A DNA stretch of 64,000 bases. Origin: Akanthomyces muscarius (lineage: Eukaryota; Ascomycota; Sordariomycetes; Hypocreales; Cordycipitaceae). A model generated the notes under the pieces. That model had not been told where the DNA came from and did no database searches. It saw nothing but the letters and a program-made list of their open reading frames with translations. This document shows, piece after piece, positions 10,088 through 23,959 of the stretch. The translations under genes and the position numbers were made by a program. Each line of letters opens with the position of its first letter. Positions within the stretch are counted from its first letter, which is position 1. The stretch lies in the NCBI RefSeq assembly GCF_028009165.1, contig NC_079241.1, forward strand, positions 3,224,001-3,288,000, given 5' to 3'.

Positions 10088-13000
10088 TGTGAGGAGTCGG
10101 GAGATGTTGAGGGAGTCGTGGCGGAGCGGAACTGAGGAGTCGGATATTGTTGACTAGGAGGGCGTACTCCAGTTGCGAGTCCAGGGTGAGGATCGGGGCG
10201 AGTAGATGGCAAGAGCGAGAGCGAGAGCGAGAGCAAAAAAGTGTATAGGTTCGAGGAAGAGGAGGTTATCGGATTTGCATAGTGCCATATATAGGGCCGG
10301 CCGAGAGTCGAGGAACGCAGAGACGAGAGATGATTTGGCGTGACCGGCAGCCGGCGATGGCTATTACGAGGTGCGGACCCCACGGGGCCAGCAATGGGAG
10401 GAAGCGAATCACTGCCAAGTTGTGCAACGAGACTTGGTCAATGAGGCTGCAGAGCAAGGGAATACAAGACGCAGAGCAACCTGTGACCAAGAGAAGCGGT
10501 CGAGAGGGTAGTGGGAGGAGGAAACGAAAGAGTGAGGCACAAGGTTGGAGGTTGGAGATGAAAGAGGGTACCAGCAGCGGCAGTAGGAGAGCGAGCGAAC
10601 CTGGGCTGGGGCCGGCTGGGCTGGGCTAGGCTGGCGACCCAGGTACCTACTACCTACCTACCTACCAAGTTAGAGAGGTGGAACAGGCTGGGGCCGGCCG
10701 TAGCAGTACGGGCAATAGCTACGCAGTGGCAGCACCAGGCTTTAGCGTGGGATGACAGTCGGCCTGGGCCTGGCCTAGGAGCCTGGAGGTGGAGCAAAGG
10801 CTGGCAGCCGGCTGCTGGCTGTCGCCTTGGGATGGGGATGGGTGTGCGAGTCTTGTGAGAGTTGAGAGGCTTGCTGGCGGCGTGTGCCACTGTGGCACTG
10901 GTCAGTGGGCATCCGCTGAAGCCAAGCACAAGGTACCTACCCAGGTACGTAGGTACCTACTTTTTGCTACCAGTACCTCGGTGCTGTGTGGCGCTAGGTA
11001 AATAAATATATGTCTAAGCCCGATTGAGCCATGTGCCACGCCGACAGTGACCTGTAGCCAGCCAGTGGCACAGGCGGCAAACGCCCTTGTTACGGGCCAT
11101 CTACAGGGCGCTGGGCGCTGAAACAGATGTGCCGTGTGTGTGCATCTTTGGGTACAAGGGCTATGATTTGGTATCGCGGCGCGTCACTGCCTACTGGTAC
11201 GTGCACAGCTGGCCCAATGACGCACCAGGCGTCTGTTCGTCTAAATACAAATACGAACTGTTGTGCTTTCTTTGTGAAGGCTTCGACTGGTGGTGCCACG
11301 GGCATATTCAGACCTAGGCAAGTCTTGCTTGTGAGCCGTACCTAGCCCGCACAGTGCCTGACCGGCACTGTCACCAAGGTACTGGCCAGCATTACCTAGC
11401 AGCCATGCATCCATGCCTCCCTCCATCCTCCGTCCCTCTACCCAGCACACGATATAGAGTTCGAGCTAATACAGGATGCCACTCGGTACCTGTAGCAGGT
11501 CAGACGGGTTGAGATGGTAGAAGTGGGTTGTGGGTTGTGGCCTGGGATCACCATGGCCTGGTGTCCCGGCCCGTGGTGGGCGCTGTGGGCAGTTATTGTG
11601 GTCACGGTTGCCCGCAGCACCACGAATAGAAGCACTAGCGAGCGAGGTGCTAGGTTACCTCTATTAGTGGTGCCAGCTCTCTGAAGCCTCTTTTGAAGGT
11701 ACGAGCACGGGACAGGGCAGTTCTGTGCCAAACCTTGCCCGGCGGCATGTCCGCTGCCTGTCTACTGCTTACCTAGGTACCAGTCGGCAAGTAAAATCCA
11801 TCTATCAGTTAATCATGAATGCGACACAGCCTCCAGCAACAAGAGTCAAAATACACTGCCATGGCCTTGTCTGTCTATGCAAGCCCGTCGCCGTCAATGG
11901 CCGCCCGCCTGTCGGATCCATTGGGCGTAAATTGCAAGGAGCGCCCCAGACATGGTTTTGGCGGTGGCATAATCGTGTGCTGCCATGCGCCTCTCTTTGC
12001 CGCCCTGACATATAACATCTATAACGAGTATGCACAGCGACCCGGAAATATTTGAAACATCGTCTCAGAGACGAGTTTTTCGACACTCGACACCACGGGC
12101 TCAGCAAAGACAGCAACTGCAGCTGCTCCATCTCTGTCGACGGCGCTGAGGCCCGGCCTCTCCGTGCCAGCACAGAAAAGAGGATCCCACAAGACAGTGC
12201 AGGCGTTGTGACAGTGCCAGTGAGCGTATGGATGGATAGTTATTTACTGGGTAATACGCCATCAGCCCTTCGGCGACCCAAAACGGGCCATAAGTTTTGC
12301 TCCCTCCCAATATTAATAAAACAGAGAACAGGTGCAGGTCTCTGAGACTCGGTCACGCCTGTCTGTACCAGTGGAGCTGCTTTCCTACAGTAGAATCAGG
12401 CGCTCTCCGAGCCTGCATGCTTCTCTGCGGCCCAAGCTGCTGCGGATGGCAAACGGTCCAGCAGACGACCAGCCGCCAGCTGCCAGCTGCAAACACACAA
12501 ACGTAGAGAAATCTCCAACTTCACCCTCACGTCTCCTTCTCGCATCTACTGGTACTTGCCAAGTCTCCACGTTTATCTATTCATCACCACAGAGTACCAA
12601 ATCGATCTGATGTGAAACCAAAGTCGCTCGCCGCCCACCACTTCCAGCCATTCGAGGGATTCGGCTCGCCCCACACGCTCTCCCTGCATCACCTCGTCCC
12701 GAGCGCCGCTACGACAGGCCAGTCTTCAGCACATGCGTAACTGCCAAGGCCAAGATCCAGTCGCTGCAACATGGCACCTGGGCCTCAAATCTTGAACTTA
12801 TCCTTCTGTTGCCGCTTCATGGCCGCAGCGAGGCGCAGAATGGACGGCATGATTACTGCTGAATGATCCCCGCGCGCACAGGCTATCGCCCGCGTTCAAT
12901 GGCGAGTTGCAGCCCTGTTAGCAGGCTCTACGGAGTAGCTAACCAGCAACTAGTGGCAGTGGCGTCGTCAATACTGCCGTACTGGTACCCGTTTCGTGCG

Positions 13001-16000
13001 CCTCGCTTCTAATTACCCGTGAGGCATGTGCCTGCCAGAATAGTCCACTCACATCACAATTCTGTCGCAGAGTCCGGCCAGCTGCTTAATAACAGCACCA
13101 AGTACCTATGTGACAGCGCCGGCTCTGTCCGCCGTGCTGGCGCGCCAGGTTCTGAGACAAGGTTGTTATTTTCGACGACTAAGAATCCATTCTTGCCCTT
13201 TGACTCGCCGCCATGTCCGTTGCTGTTGCCGCGCCTGCTCCTTGGACGGTCTATCATCTCCGCCATCCCGCCCATGATGGCTGCCGTCACCACCCGCTCT
13301 CCAATTGACCCCCATGCCGTCCATCCTACATATCATGATACTCGTTCTCGTTTCCACCTATCCCGTGCGCTTTCCGCCCCAGCAAATCCAAGGCATCTGC
13401 CAGGGCGTGTGGGACACAGGGAGGGTGTGGGCCAAGAGCATACTGGCAAACTGGCAAAGCGTGGCTAGCTGGGTTTCCGCCAGGCGCCGGCACTTCACTC
13501 AATCTCTGTATAAGAGACAAACAAGCCCCCTGACACTGTTCGTAGCGCATATCTTCTATCGGAAGCCTCTGAAACAATGTCGATGCGAGCACACTGCCGC
13601 CAACCTTGAACGCATATCGCCCAGCTCCAGCACTGACCCTTGTTGCGGGAGAACACACAGTTTCAGGATCGCTCATAGCGGGCATTGCTCGAGTCGGCAA
13701 AATAACGACGTGCATTTATCATGGTTCTCGTATGACCGTCCGTTGCAGGCCCCAGATAAGATCCAACAGGGAGTCATGGGCCTTGGGAAGTTCCTTGGCT
13801 TTGTTGCAGCTGGATAGCTGACAACGTTTCCGACCCCAATTCATCCCCTAAAACTGCGTTTATATCCAGGCTGGTTTCTCCTCTTTGGCCTTGGTCAGGC
13901 CTGTGCTGATTGAACAGCAGCAACGAGCACACGAACCAGGTGCTCCGATTCCGCTGCGTCCATCATGCCCAAGACAGTCGTATTTGCGCCGGAATGGTAT
14001 GAGAGATGCGACGCTGTGCAACTGTTTCTAACAATACCCACCGTCCGGCCCCTCCAGATTGGGGTCTTTCTTACGGATGCTACCCTAAGATACGGATATA
14101 GACCACGAAAAATAAGACGCCGGAGAACGGCAGAGACACTGGGGAAATCTCAACATTTGAAGACTATTGATCGGTGATTTTCCTTTTGATTCCTAGTCTC
14201 TGCTAAACATACCCGCGCATGCAGTCCTTCATTTGAGTTCAGCGTCGCAAAACACCGTTGTTCACGATCAATAATGGCACACCACTTAGCGTCCAAGGCT
14301 ACGCACTTTCTTATGAAGCAAAGCCAACAAATGATTGCCGCCGTTTAAACCAAAGCTGTAGTTACCAGAGTGAATGCCAGTCAGCTTGCCTCACACCCAG
14401 GTCAGCTCCAGCTGGTACATACCGGCGCATGCTCAACTTATCCGTTGCCATGTTGCTTACAGCGTCCCCACAACCCTAGCGAATCGGCGAGCCGTACGGA
14501 GCACTCTCTGCTCAGCCTGACAACCTGACGGCGATGCCCAGATGCGCAACGGGCCTCATTCAGCTGTCATTGAAAACTCAATGCCACGTATGCTCATGTT
14601 GGACTTGGGCGACTGGCATTCATTCAAGGTCAACCGCTACCTAGCTTCAATGAGTGCCTGCTTCCATGCAAGGCATTATCGCCATCTTGAACGGACTGGT
14701 CCGCTGCAAGGCAATCAAACCGGAATGGCGTCCTCTTTGCTTGCCCCAGCCCACAGGGTGTCCACCAGCCTACTGGTAGCAAGCTTTCGCAGGACTTTGT
14801 TAGAGACACGCCCTCACGCAAGGTCTTTCAAGTGCCGGCGCCTACCAATTGAAGCAAAAAGCATGAGAACAACTCATGACGCTACCCAAAAGTCTGCAAT
14901 TGTGTGCAGGAATCCAGAGAGACGAATGTCTGATCGCTACATGGTATCACGCTCGTCTGTTGAAGCATGTAGGCTCCAAAGCTTCTAAAATAGGCCGACA
15001 CCAAGAGGGAATTCGCGCCAGCGGCTCGGCGTTGGCCCAAAACTGGCCACTGCTTGCGACAATGGCAGAGTTGCCAGAGAACAAAGTGCGACTTTCAGAT
15101 CGAGATAGCAGGCCGAGCCTCAGGCCAACAGCGGCATTAACTTCACAATTCATATGCTTCTTACTGCTATCTCATGGTCGATCTCTTTGCCAGCTGTTCC
15201 TTTCTTCCTGGCAAGCACAAGTAGTCTTGACTTTCGCTCATGACAGCACTACATTCACAGCCCTGGGCCGACCTACTACACTGCTGCATTTGGGGCAGGT
15301 GGGCGTCGTCGGCACCATAATAAGCACTGGATAGTTTCCGGCATTCTTCGATGGGGCATCCACGTCCGTTTGGCATGAGTCGGTGTCCTGATTTACTATC
15401 GAGTTTGCTTTTTGGCGGACGCAGGTGGCAGGCAGCGTCGGTGCGGATAGTCCAGGCCTCTTCAAATTGGTGCGTGCATACCGCCCCGGATGTTGCTTCT
15501 TGCAGTTGCTTGTTTTGTCCAAGCCTAGCGACAGTGTGGCGAATAACTAGTTAGCTGGTGTCCCGCACCGTCGCTCAGGCACCATCGCCTATGGACATGC
15601 AGCAGCGCGAGACAGGCACATTATGTGCCCGCCCACCATCAATCTCCCTTACCAACGGTTAGGCACAGTGCCACAGGCAGAATGCCCAGATGCCCAGTGC
15701 CACCCTTATTTGCGGCCGCGGAGAAGCCGTTGTCAGGGGCATGTTTTGAAGCCATTAACTTGACATCGCTCGCTTTACCAGGCATATCTGGCCGCGGCCG
15801 CAATCGGCTCTCGGATTATTGAACCCTGCACTGAGTGCGGGCCTAGTGGCACGTCTTGGTCTGCCACGTTGTCGGCCGCCATCAAAACACCTCCCAGCCT
15901 GGGTACCGCGGCCCAAACATCCCGCCACTTCTTTTGATGCTTCAACGAAGGATGCGTGGGAGTATGTTGGGGGCGGTCTTACTGCTTGCGCCGAATCCAA

Positions 16001-19000
16001 CTACGTCAATCTCTACAGCCTGATGCGTAGCTGTGTGTACAAGCGCCTGGGCCTACGCTGTTGTTTTACTAAGCTACTTATACGGCGCAGAATCTCTCGT
16101 GCAGCATCAAGTATGCGCCCTGATGTCCGGCGGCCGTGTATTGCCGTCCAATGTTCGGCGTATCGCTTATGTGCTGTGGTGATACGTAGCACCGCATTAT
16201 GGCTGGCCGTTCGTTGCTAATAAGCGGCGTCCTCTTCACCATCCTGTACGCAGCTCCGACAACGAAGGGCCACCCTTCACAATTGTGGCATGTGGGCGCA
16301 AATACTTCCCGCCGACCCCCAGCTGCCCAGTTGTGGCGTTACCAATGAGGGGAGCGGGCAGCACCCGCAAACCGCCGAGCGACCAGCCTGATTGGATCGT
16401 CAGCACAAGCCCAGAAGAGCAACAAGGAAGCGGAAAGATGAGCGGACTTGCGGAAGTCCAGGAACCATGAAAATACGGGAGGGTCCAACACCCGGGCATT
16501 AGTACTTTGCTTCCATCCCCAAGGAACCAGCTCAGGCATGGCAACGTGAGACGAAAGAGAAAATCCGGGAGTGAGTTTGCTGGTGTATCTATTAGCCAGT
16601 GCAACGAGACCCAAGTTACTGAGCGTAGCTCGAACTGGGTTGCTAGCGCCGGCAGGCCACACCAAGCTCATCATGAACGGCATCTCCACCACACTTGCCG
16701 GCCTTCTCTGCTGATCTTTTCCATCATCTTGAAAACCATCAGTCGCATTCCGGGAAGAGACGATGAAATGTCAGTCCATGTCCCCCCGTGAAGTAGTAAT
16801 GGGCAGCGGCGTTACTATTGCCTCGACCCAGTTTACAGATCAAGAGCTTCCGAGCCCGTGCAACATTCATAGGATCACTCGAGGCTATTTAACCCACTAA
16901 GTTACGACGAGATACACAAAGGAATCCTGATATTAGTTTCTCCTGCTAACGTTGATGTGGATGTAACCAATGTTGCCACCCGCGACAAGCTAGCCTCAAG
17001 TCTGGTCAGCCACTGAAGAAGCAGCACACTACCAGACCCAGGCAGGTTGCCAGGCAAGATGGAGTCAATTTGTGTTTTTGCAGAATGTTTTGAGCAGAAA
17101 GCCGGGGGCGCCACATTTTAGCAAGAGAGAGTGCCGGCGCCAAACCCTTGTGGGAAGCTGCTTCTCTTGTGGAGGTTCTCCAAAGGGTATGTAGCAAGAG
17201 ATGGCGGGGGTTGTGGCTTGAGGTTCTCGAAAAGCGACTCCAAAAAAACGCCTCTCTTCCAGCTGAAAAAAAAGAGGTAACAGGCAAAATGCGTCGTGGA
17301 TCGGGTCCCTGTTGCTGGCGCATCGGAAGAACGTGTCTCTGTCCGTTCATTTGAGTTTTTGAGGGCAGATACTCGATGAGTTGAACGCGACGTTTCTTGC
17401 TTTTTGGCCGATGTAACTCGGCCGATGCAACGCTCTTCTCAAAGAACTTGCGCAACTCGGGACCGAGGAGATGCACGTGCAGTTTGTTTGCTGTCGAAAG
17501 TATAAATCGCAGCTGGGTATGGGATTACTTCAATCGCCATGCCAGCGTGACTGGCCGAGAGGCTGCTGCGCCACGGGTCGCATATTGGGACTTGCTGGGT
17601 CAGTATCATAATTGTTTTTTCTTGTCTAGTGCTGCCGTTCCATCTGTGAGCTTTGTCCACCGTTTTGTCTTCTCTGAGGGATGAAGTAATGCGAAGATAG
17701 AAGCGAAGCAAAAGTAATTGTAGTCGGAGGATCGAGACGCAGCAGTGGCGGGTGCAAAGTAGAAACCTTGGTATTCTGTCGCAAGAATCGGCTGAGAATA
17801 GCAAATGGGTGTCAATCGCAGGGTCTAAATGTAGACGAAGTGATTTTTGAGTTGTGTGTCAAATTTTCGCCCATTTAAAGGCCCGCAGAGGGTTCTTTGT
17901 GATTACTCTGTCGGAAATTTGCCCGCAACCTTGCCGTACCTGGCTCTTTAGTTCCTTGACTTTGGTATTTTACATCCTCTCTTTGTGCCCTTCACGTGTT
18001 TTGAAGGATGATGACTTAACATCAAAAGGCAGTGTATATTCAATCGCATACGCGGACTTTGAAAACCCCGCATATGGACACGATGGAGCGGCGCTTCGGT
18101 ATTGCAAGATTCGGCGATTCGTCGTCCATAATATCTCATAGTACGACTTTTGCCACAGCAGGAGACAGGTCTTTATCCCAGATTACTGCCAAGGTATCAG
18201 GTTGGCGCCTAGCGGCGCGGTTGGCATATCTGAAGTGATGGCATTGCTGGGGCTTCCACGTAAGACTTGTCAAAGGAGGGAAGATGGCTACCTGGACGGC
18301 GCCTTGATTCGTGATGGTATGAATGGCGCCTGACAGCCCCCAAGTTTCACATACGCAAAACGGCCAAGGACGTGTTTTCGACTGATCCTGTTGTCTTGGT
18401 GACGAGATCTGGCATGTAGATGCAGCTAAGAGACACCCATGGACATATAAAAGCAAAGACGGCGAGAGTTTCTTTCCGAGTGGTCCCGAGTCTCTAAAAA
18501 GTGGTCAGTTTGGCATATTACTATTTCTTGCGCACACTCGTACCTGATGCTCTTCCATGGCCTTTTCTTTCCTTTTCGCGTAGCGACAACCAACACACGG
18601 CGTCCTGTATCAAGGCCGTTTCATCATCTCTGCGCGAGGGAAGGTTGGGTAGTGCCAAGGTCACTATGGCGAGCAGTGTTATCTTCTTGGTGTAGAGTGC
18701 CGGTTGGGTTTTTTTTATTACATTTTGATCGCTTCATGACTTCTATGAGGCCCAAACAAATCCCTCTCCCAAGGATTTATCCGGGGGTTCGTCCGAACAC
18801 CCTCCCGACGAAGCTGGTCCTGCTCAAAGGATGCGGCAAGTCGAACAAACTCTGCGGATACGTATCAAGCCGCTCCGTTGACCTGATTCTCTAGCTACTG
18901 ATCTTTGATTCATGTTTTCTGTTACTTTCTCAGATCTGTAGCTCGCTAGCAGGGATTTGCCCATTCGCGCACCTCACGAACTCAGACCAAGTGATATCGT

Positions 19001-19452
19001 ATTCATGTATTCGGAATGCGATACATGGTTACATCTAGAAAAAAAAACACTCGATGGGGATATCATGGCCTAGTACCCCAACTTGTGCTGTCATATTACT
19101 TGTAAAGTCGCGCAAGGAGAAGAAGCAACAGTTTCTCTGGCACTGTAACGGAGCTTCAAAGAGCACCATGATCATGGCCATAGAAACATAGCACAATTTA
19201 CTAAGCACATGGCCGAGGTCTCATTAAGCCTCCATCTGAGTGTTTGGAGCGAGCTTAGTATTAAAAACAAGCAAAGTGCCGAGTCTTTTGGTAATCTGAG
19301 CCACCCGAACAGAGAGCTTGGTTCCGCAAGAACCTACACGGCCTATTGGGGCCATCTAGCTTCTTCTATAGGCCTCTACGCTCCCCGTAGCAACTTCTCC
19401 TCCCCATCCTCTCTTTTTCCCTTGGCCGACCGCGAGACACGAGCCCAAACTC
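10088..19452. other. 9.4-kb gene-poor region
   Basis: No open frame here shows a recognisable domain, and I could not assemble a spliced gene. Base composition looks ordinary rather than AT-rich, so this is not an obviously RIP-degraded transposon graveyard. The first 3 kb is dotted with GGTACCTA/CCTAGGTACC words, TACCTACC tandems, and AGTGGCA/TGCCACT words. The left edge carries the ELL promoter with a TATATAGG sequence near 10288. Unannotated non-coding RNA or a highly diverged gene cannot be excluded. Confidence 0.5.
10641..10668. repeat. TACC tandem beginning with a GGTACC palindrome
   Basis: AGGTACCTAC is followed by several TACC units. Similar words recur at 10931-10962, 11769-11782 and 42504-42533, so this belongs to a dispersed short-repeat family in the gene-poor stretches. 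Confidence 0.8.
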
Positions 19453-21753
19453 TTACGGAGAGATTGGCTTTGTGCCGGGATGCTGCTCCTCGTCGAGGTC
19501 CGCATGCGTCGTCTCCTTGTGCGGCGGCGGGAAGCGCCGCTCCATGATGGGCATGGCGATACCGCACCACGCCACGGCGGCAAATACAATCCACAGAATG
19601 GCAAAGATGAAGCCGTGCGTCTGGCGAAACTTGGGCGACTGCGAGACGGGAAACATGGTTTGCTGTGCAGCTGTGCCAAGACCACTGTGAAGTTGAAAGA
19701 ACAAATGGTGTTAGCATTGGCAAATCCGATCTCAGGAACCAATACGGCGGCGCGCTGAGAAGCTTTATCTGCCATGGGATTTTACTTACAATCCTACCGA
19801 GGACGTCAGCCCAGAGGTGAATGCCCGCAGGGCTCTGTCGCCGCCACAGGAAGAGTTGAGCCACGAGCCGATGAGCGGGCCGATGGCCCCATAGGCACTG
19901 CAGATGTAAAAAGCTGCCATGATGAAGTCGTTGTTGTTGGGCCACACGGCAAAGACAATGTAGCAAAAGAGCTGCACCAGCCCCAGGACGGCAATGACAA
20001 TGGAGGGGTTTCGGTAATAGTCGGACGTCCAAGACGCGAGAATCATCCACCCGAATTGCTGCAGGGAGAGTTTTTATTTGTCAGTCAAAAAAATTCACCA
20101 CTAGATGGCCTGAAATCGGTGTGTTGAAGCACAGTCTGTATCAATACCGGAGTGGCAGGCATCTCGTTTACTCACCGTGGCGCCAATACCGGCTGGCAGC
20201 CAGTTGACTTGCGGCACACTGTATTTCAGATGCCCGTCTACCTTGACCTTGGAAAGCCACAATATCATCCACCGCTGCAGATTGACACCGCAGGTGAGCT
20301 CCAAGGTTCTACCGGCCTCTGGTTAGCTTCGTCTTTTCTATTTCTCTTGGGAGCTCTGTTCACAAAGGGGTGTTGTGAAATCACAAGGCCGGGTTTTACG
20401 TACCCCCAGGCGATGCAAAAGGCGTACAACTGCCAAGATTTGAGAACCCTCTTGACCAAGTCCAAATTCCAGGCAAACGGCTCTGGATCACGATCGTCTT
20501 CCTTGATGCGCTCGATGCATCGCTGTCGCTCCTTCTCCGACATCCACCATATACGCTTCGCTCTGGGTTCGTCTGCATCTTGTTAACCTTTGTTGTTTTC
20601 CCCTTTTATTTTACCATATTCGATCGCTGACGGAAGATCTTGAGGTGGGCTCTGGGTTTTAGCTTACCTGGGCATACGCAAAGCCCCATGATTGCAATGG
20701 GCATGCTAATGAGGAAGTCGATTATGAAAAGCCATCGCCACGAGGCAAGCCCTAGATGCCCCTTTAAGCTGCGATAGCTATATGAAGACAAATCATTTTG
20801 TTTAGTGACTAGTCAAAACAGGTGGTTGATCAGAGGGTGTTGGTTATACTCACATTCCGCCCTGGATAAGGCTCGAGAGCATTTGACCGCCGGTGGCGGA
20901 GAAATAGAACAAGCTCGTCCGGCGACCAATTTCCGACTTCGTATACCAGCTTCCAATCTAAGGCTCAGAGTCAGATTGAATCTATAATGCTGCCAAAACT
21001 CCCGCAGATGACGCGACGACAGAAAAAAGACTTACAATGTACCAGGCCCCGGGCAAAACGCCTGATTCAGCCATGCCACAGAAGAATCTTGCTTCGTCGT
21101 CAGCGCCGAGCTCTCTCTCAACACATGTTCTTCACAAGATGCTGCCAGAAAAACTCCATACCGGCTCTTACCTCAGAATATAAATGGTCTTGGCAGCAGT
21201 CGCCTTGTACATGAAAAGCACGAGCAGCGACCATACCGCCGTGCAGCTCGGAAGCCACCACCGTGGGTTGATCTGTGTAAGTGCCAGCGTAGAAGCCGGT
21301 GCTCCAAGAATGACGCCAATGTTGAACCAAGTCGTCATCCAGTTCAGCTCATCTCTCTCTGGAGGGCGAATCGGTCAGCATGGCTTTTCCCGTGTGCACC
21401 CTGTGGTCGCAAAGGGGCGTCCGAGGAGACTCAACTGAGATTGAGGTCGTCTTTCATCCCGGAGACGTATGCATTGGTGACATTTGTCTGATCTAGGTAC
21501 TTGACGAAGAAGGTCTAATAAGCCCGGAACGGTCTTCGTTAGCAGCAGTTCTGGCGCAACGCCGGCGGACGTGTGAGGTTGCGTCGGCAAAAGAGAAAAA
21601 GAGAAAAAGAAAAAAATAAAGACGCACGAGACACAGATATGTGAGAATGTTTACGTCGAGCTTGAATATCAACCATTTATCTTCCTTTGTCGTGCCTGGC
21701 TCGTGCCAGTGGTACCACCGTCGAGCGGCGACAGGCTTCTGGTCCGCGTCCAT
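19453..21753 (-). CDS. Dal5/Liz1-type MFS anion:cation symporter
   Basis: Ten exons: 21753-21628, 21514-21436, 21358-21172, 21087-21036, 20957-20854, 20777-20668, 20572-20404, 20308-20176, 20058-19790 and 19684-19453. They close to 486 residues with consistent phases. The N-terminus YHWHEPGTTKEDKWLIFKLD followed by a segment ending TFFVKYLDQTNVTNAYVSGM is the hallmark of the fungal allantoate/pantothenate/nicotinate permease family. Further family marks are ELNWMTTWFNIGVILGAP, FFCGMAESGVLPGAWYI and the 12-helix pattern with a central hydrophilic loop (DEPRAKRIWWMSEKERQR). It should sit in the plasma membrane and import a small organic anion. The substrate cannot be told from sequence. It lies beside the P450 group and points the same way as the first P450. 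Confidence 0.9.
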
Positions 21754-23959
21754 GATGGAATGTCTCTCGCAAGGCGATGCTGGAGAGAGAGACGAAGGAA
21801 GTTTGCAAAAAAATCGGCGGGAATAAACAGAGTCTCAAGGGGGTTACCATGTGCTTTACGTTCTAACAAATATCGATCTCCCACTGCAACATTTTTAAAC
21901 AAAGCGGCCTGCATTCTGGAAGCCCGCCAAGCCAATAAAGAAGAACCCCAACCGTCACGATTGGGGCATGCAGATTTTTATTTTCAGTGGAATGCACCAT
22001 CAAGGTGCAGCTGACTTTCTACAAACCCCTTGTCTGTGTCTGATTGATATGTCAGGGTGCTGCCACCAGTAATAATAACTGTATGGGTGGCCGAAGTCTG
22101 CACATGCACGCTTCGACTAACAGGGCTCAGCCACCCGGGCCGAACGCCTATTTCTGTACAAGAGTGGGGGATGGCAGCTTTTATGCGCCCGCTCATGTCA
22201 AGGTTTGAATCAACTGCGTATTCCGTCCATTCTTGTTATTTTTCTCTGCCCGTTCCCAAGGGTCGGGATCCATGCGCGCTGACTAGAGTTGAGCTGCAAG
22301 TGCCGCGAAACCTGCAGGGTTTTATGGGGGGAGGCTTCCACAAGACCTTGTCGCGACATTTCACTGCTTGTATCAATCTCTAACCCGGTGGCGGCTCTTG
22401 ACTGCCTGTGTTATTTGTATGCAAGCAGTTCCATTCACTTGCGCGGCCAGGGGCGGTCCTCGAAGCGGATAGATGTGTGTCGTTCAGGGCCAAGACAAGA
22501 CAAGGCCTGTGGAAGGCTGGCCGAACGGCCAATTGTTCCGTGGGATCGGCCATGGGGATAGCGACCGGCTGAGGAAGCCGGCCGTTGCGAGTTCAACGCC
22601 ACGCCCCGCTGTTTATGAGTGATTTGTGCGTCAAGACCCGGGTGGTTCCGATTTGGTGGATGAAATTGACCGCCGATGACCGAAAGACGGCTCGCGTGAG
22701 CCAGCAATAAGCATCAGACAAGAGGTTTCGTTATTTTCCCGAAAAGAATGCCCTTTATATGTTGAGCGGACTAAGTGAGATCACGATATTTGGTTCCCAT
22801 TTCGTAGTGAAACGCACTGTTTGTCTCTGTCGTGTGTAGAGTGTAAATAGCGGCCCTTTCTTTTCCACCGATGGAGGGCCTCGTCACCAAAAAAGTCTGG
22901 AGGGTGCACCCCAGCGGGCCCCGAGACAAGATCCGCCCATTATATTGCCAGGCCGCTGCTCAAAAGTCAGACAGCATGGGCTATCCCTAAGATAAGATGG
23001 ACGATATTGGTCCTGGGGTTTTCGTGGCGCGGAACGAGCGGCACATCTCGAACAAGGGTAACCCTGCCCCGGCTGCTTGCCAAGCTCTAGCCTTTTTAAC
23101 GAATGGGGTCAATCCAGGCCTTCAAAGGTTTGTCATTGTTACGACTTGCAGGAATCGTAACGCCGTTCGCGACGAACTTGTTTAGGACAAAGGCCGAAAG
23201 TTGCTGACGTTTGCCATACGGAATGCGACCTGAACAGTGGCAATAGCCGCACTGCTCTCCATCAGCAATTCACCTTGTTGAGTACCTGGATTTTATAAGT
23301 TTCATCGCTTTTTGCCCACGTTCATTTTGTAAGCTATCGACTACGCAACTAGCCGGACTGATATACCAAATTCTTGGCATGCAGAAACGGTCGCTGAAAA
23401 GTGCCGTGAGACTTTGTCATGCTCAAGTATGCTTGGTGTGTGGCTGCCGCTGCATTAGTCAAACCACGCGACAGGGCTTGCTAGGCATTCGGAGCCTGCA
23501 TCTTGCAGTACATTATATTGCCCAGAGCTGGACGATGCAGCTGCCCAGAGCTGTCCACCTTCCCTGCAATAGATGCGCCAAAGGGTGGTGCCGGCAGTGC
23601 TGCGACGAAGCATGAATAGAACATACGGAAACATCAGCGGTGAAAAAAACGGTCCAGCAATGTGAGCAGGCTTTCTTTTCGGTGGATATATCTCGAGAGG
23701 GTATAACTAGCGGTGCACAACAGCCCTAGTCTAGCCTTTTCTTTCTTTCAATTTAACTCTTCTGGTGCAGGATTGCCGCTCTTGGTTCTTGGGCAGACTG
23801 GTGACATTCGTCCTTTGGAAACATCACCATCATTCACGACGCACCTCGCGTCACGACAAGTCCACGGATTGAAACCGTCGAGGAAATGAGGGCGGAGCAA
23901 GACGTTCAAATCGACATGGACACTCGCTGGGGGCATCGAACTAGCCTGTTTGCATGACT
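21754..23959. other. Intergenic stretch
   Basis: About 2.2 kb upstream of the transporter and downstream of the first P450. Short open frames on both strands show no domain. I see nothing else to report. Confidence 0.5.

Noticed and set aside
17006..17476. 156-codon minus-strand frame in the gene-poor region
   Set aside because: No family motif, no splice context, and composition is unlike the confirmed genes.
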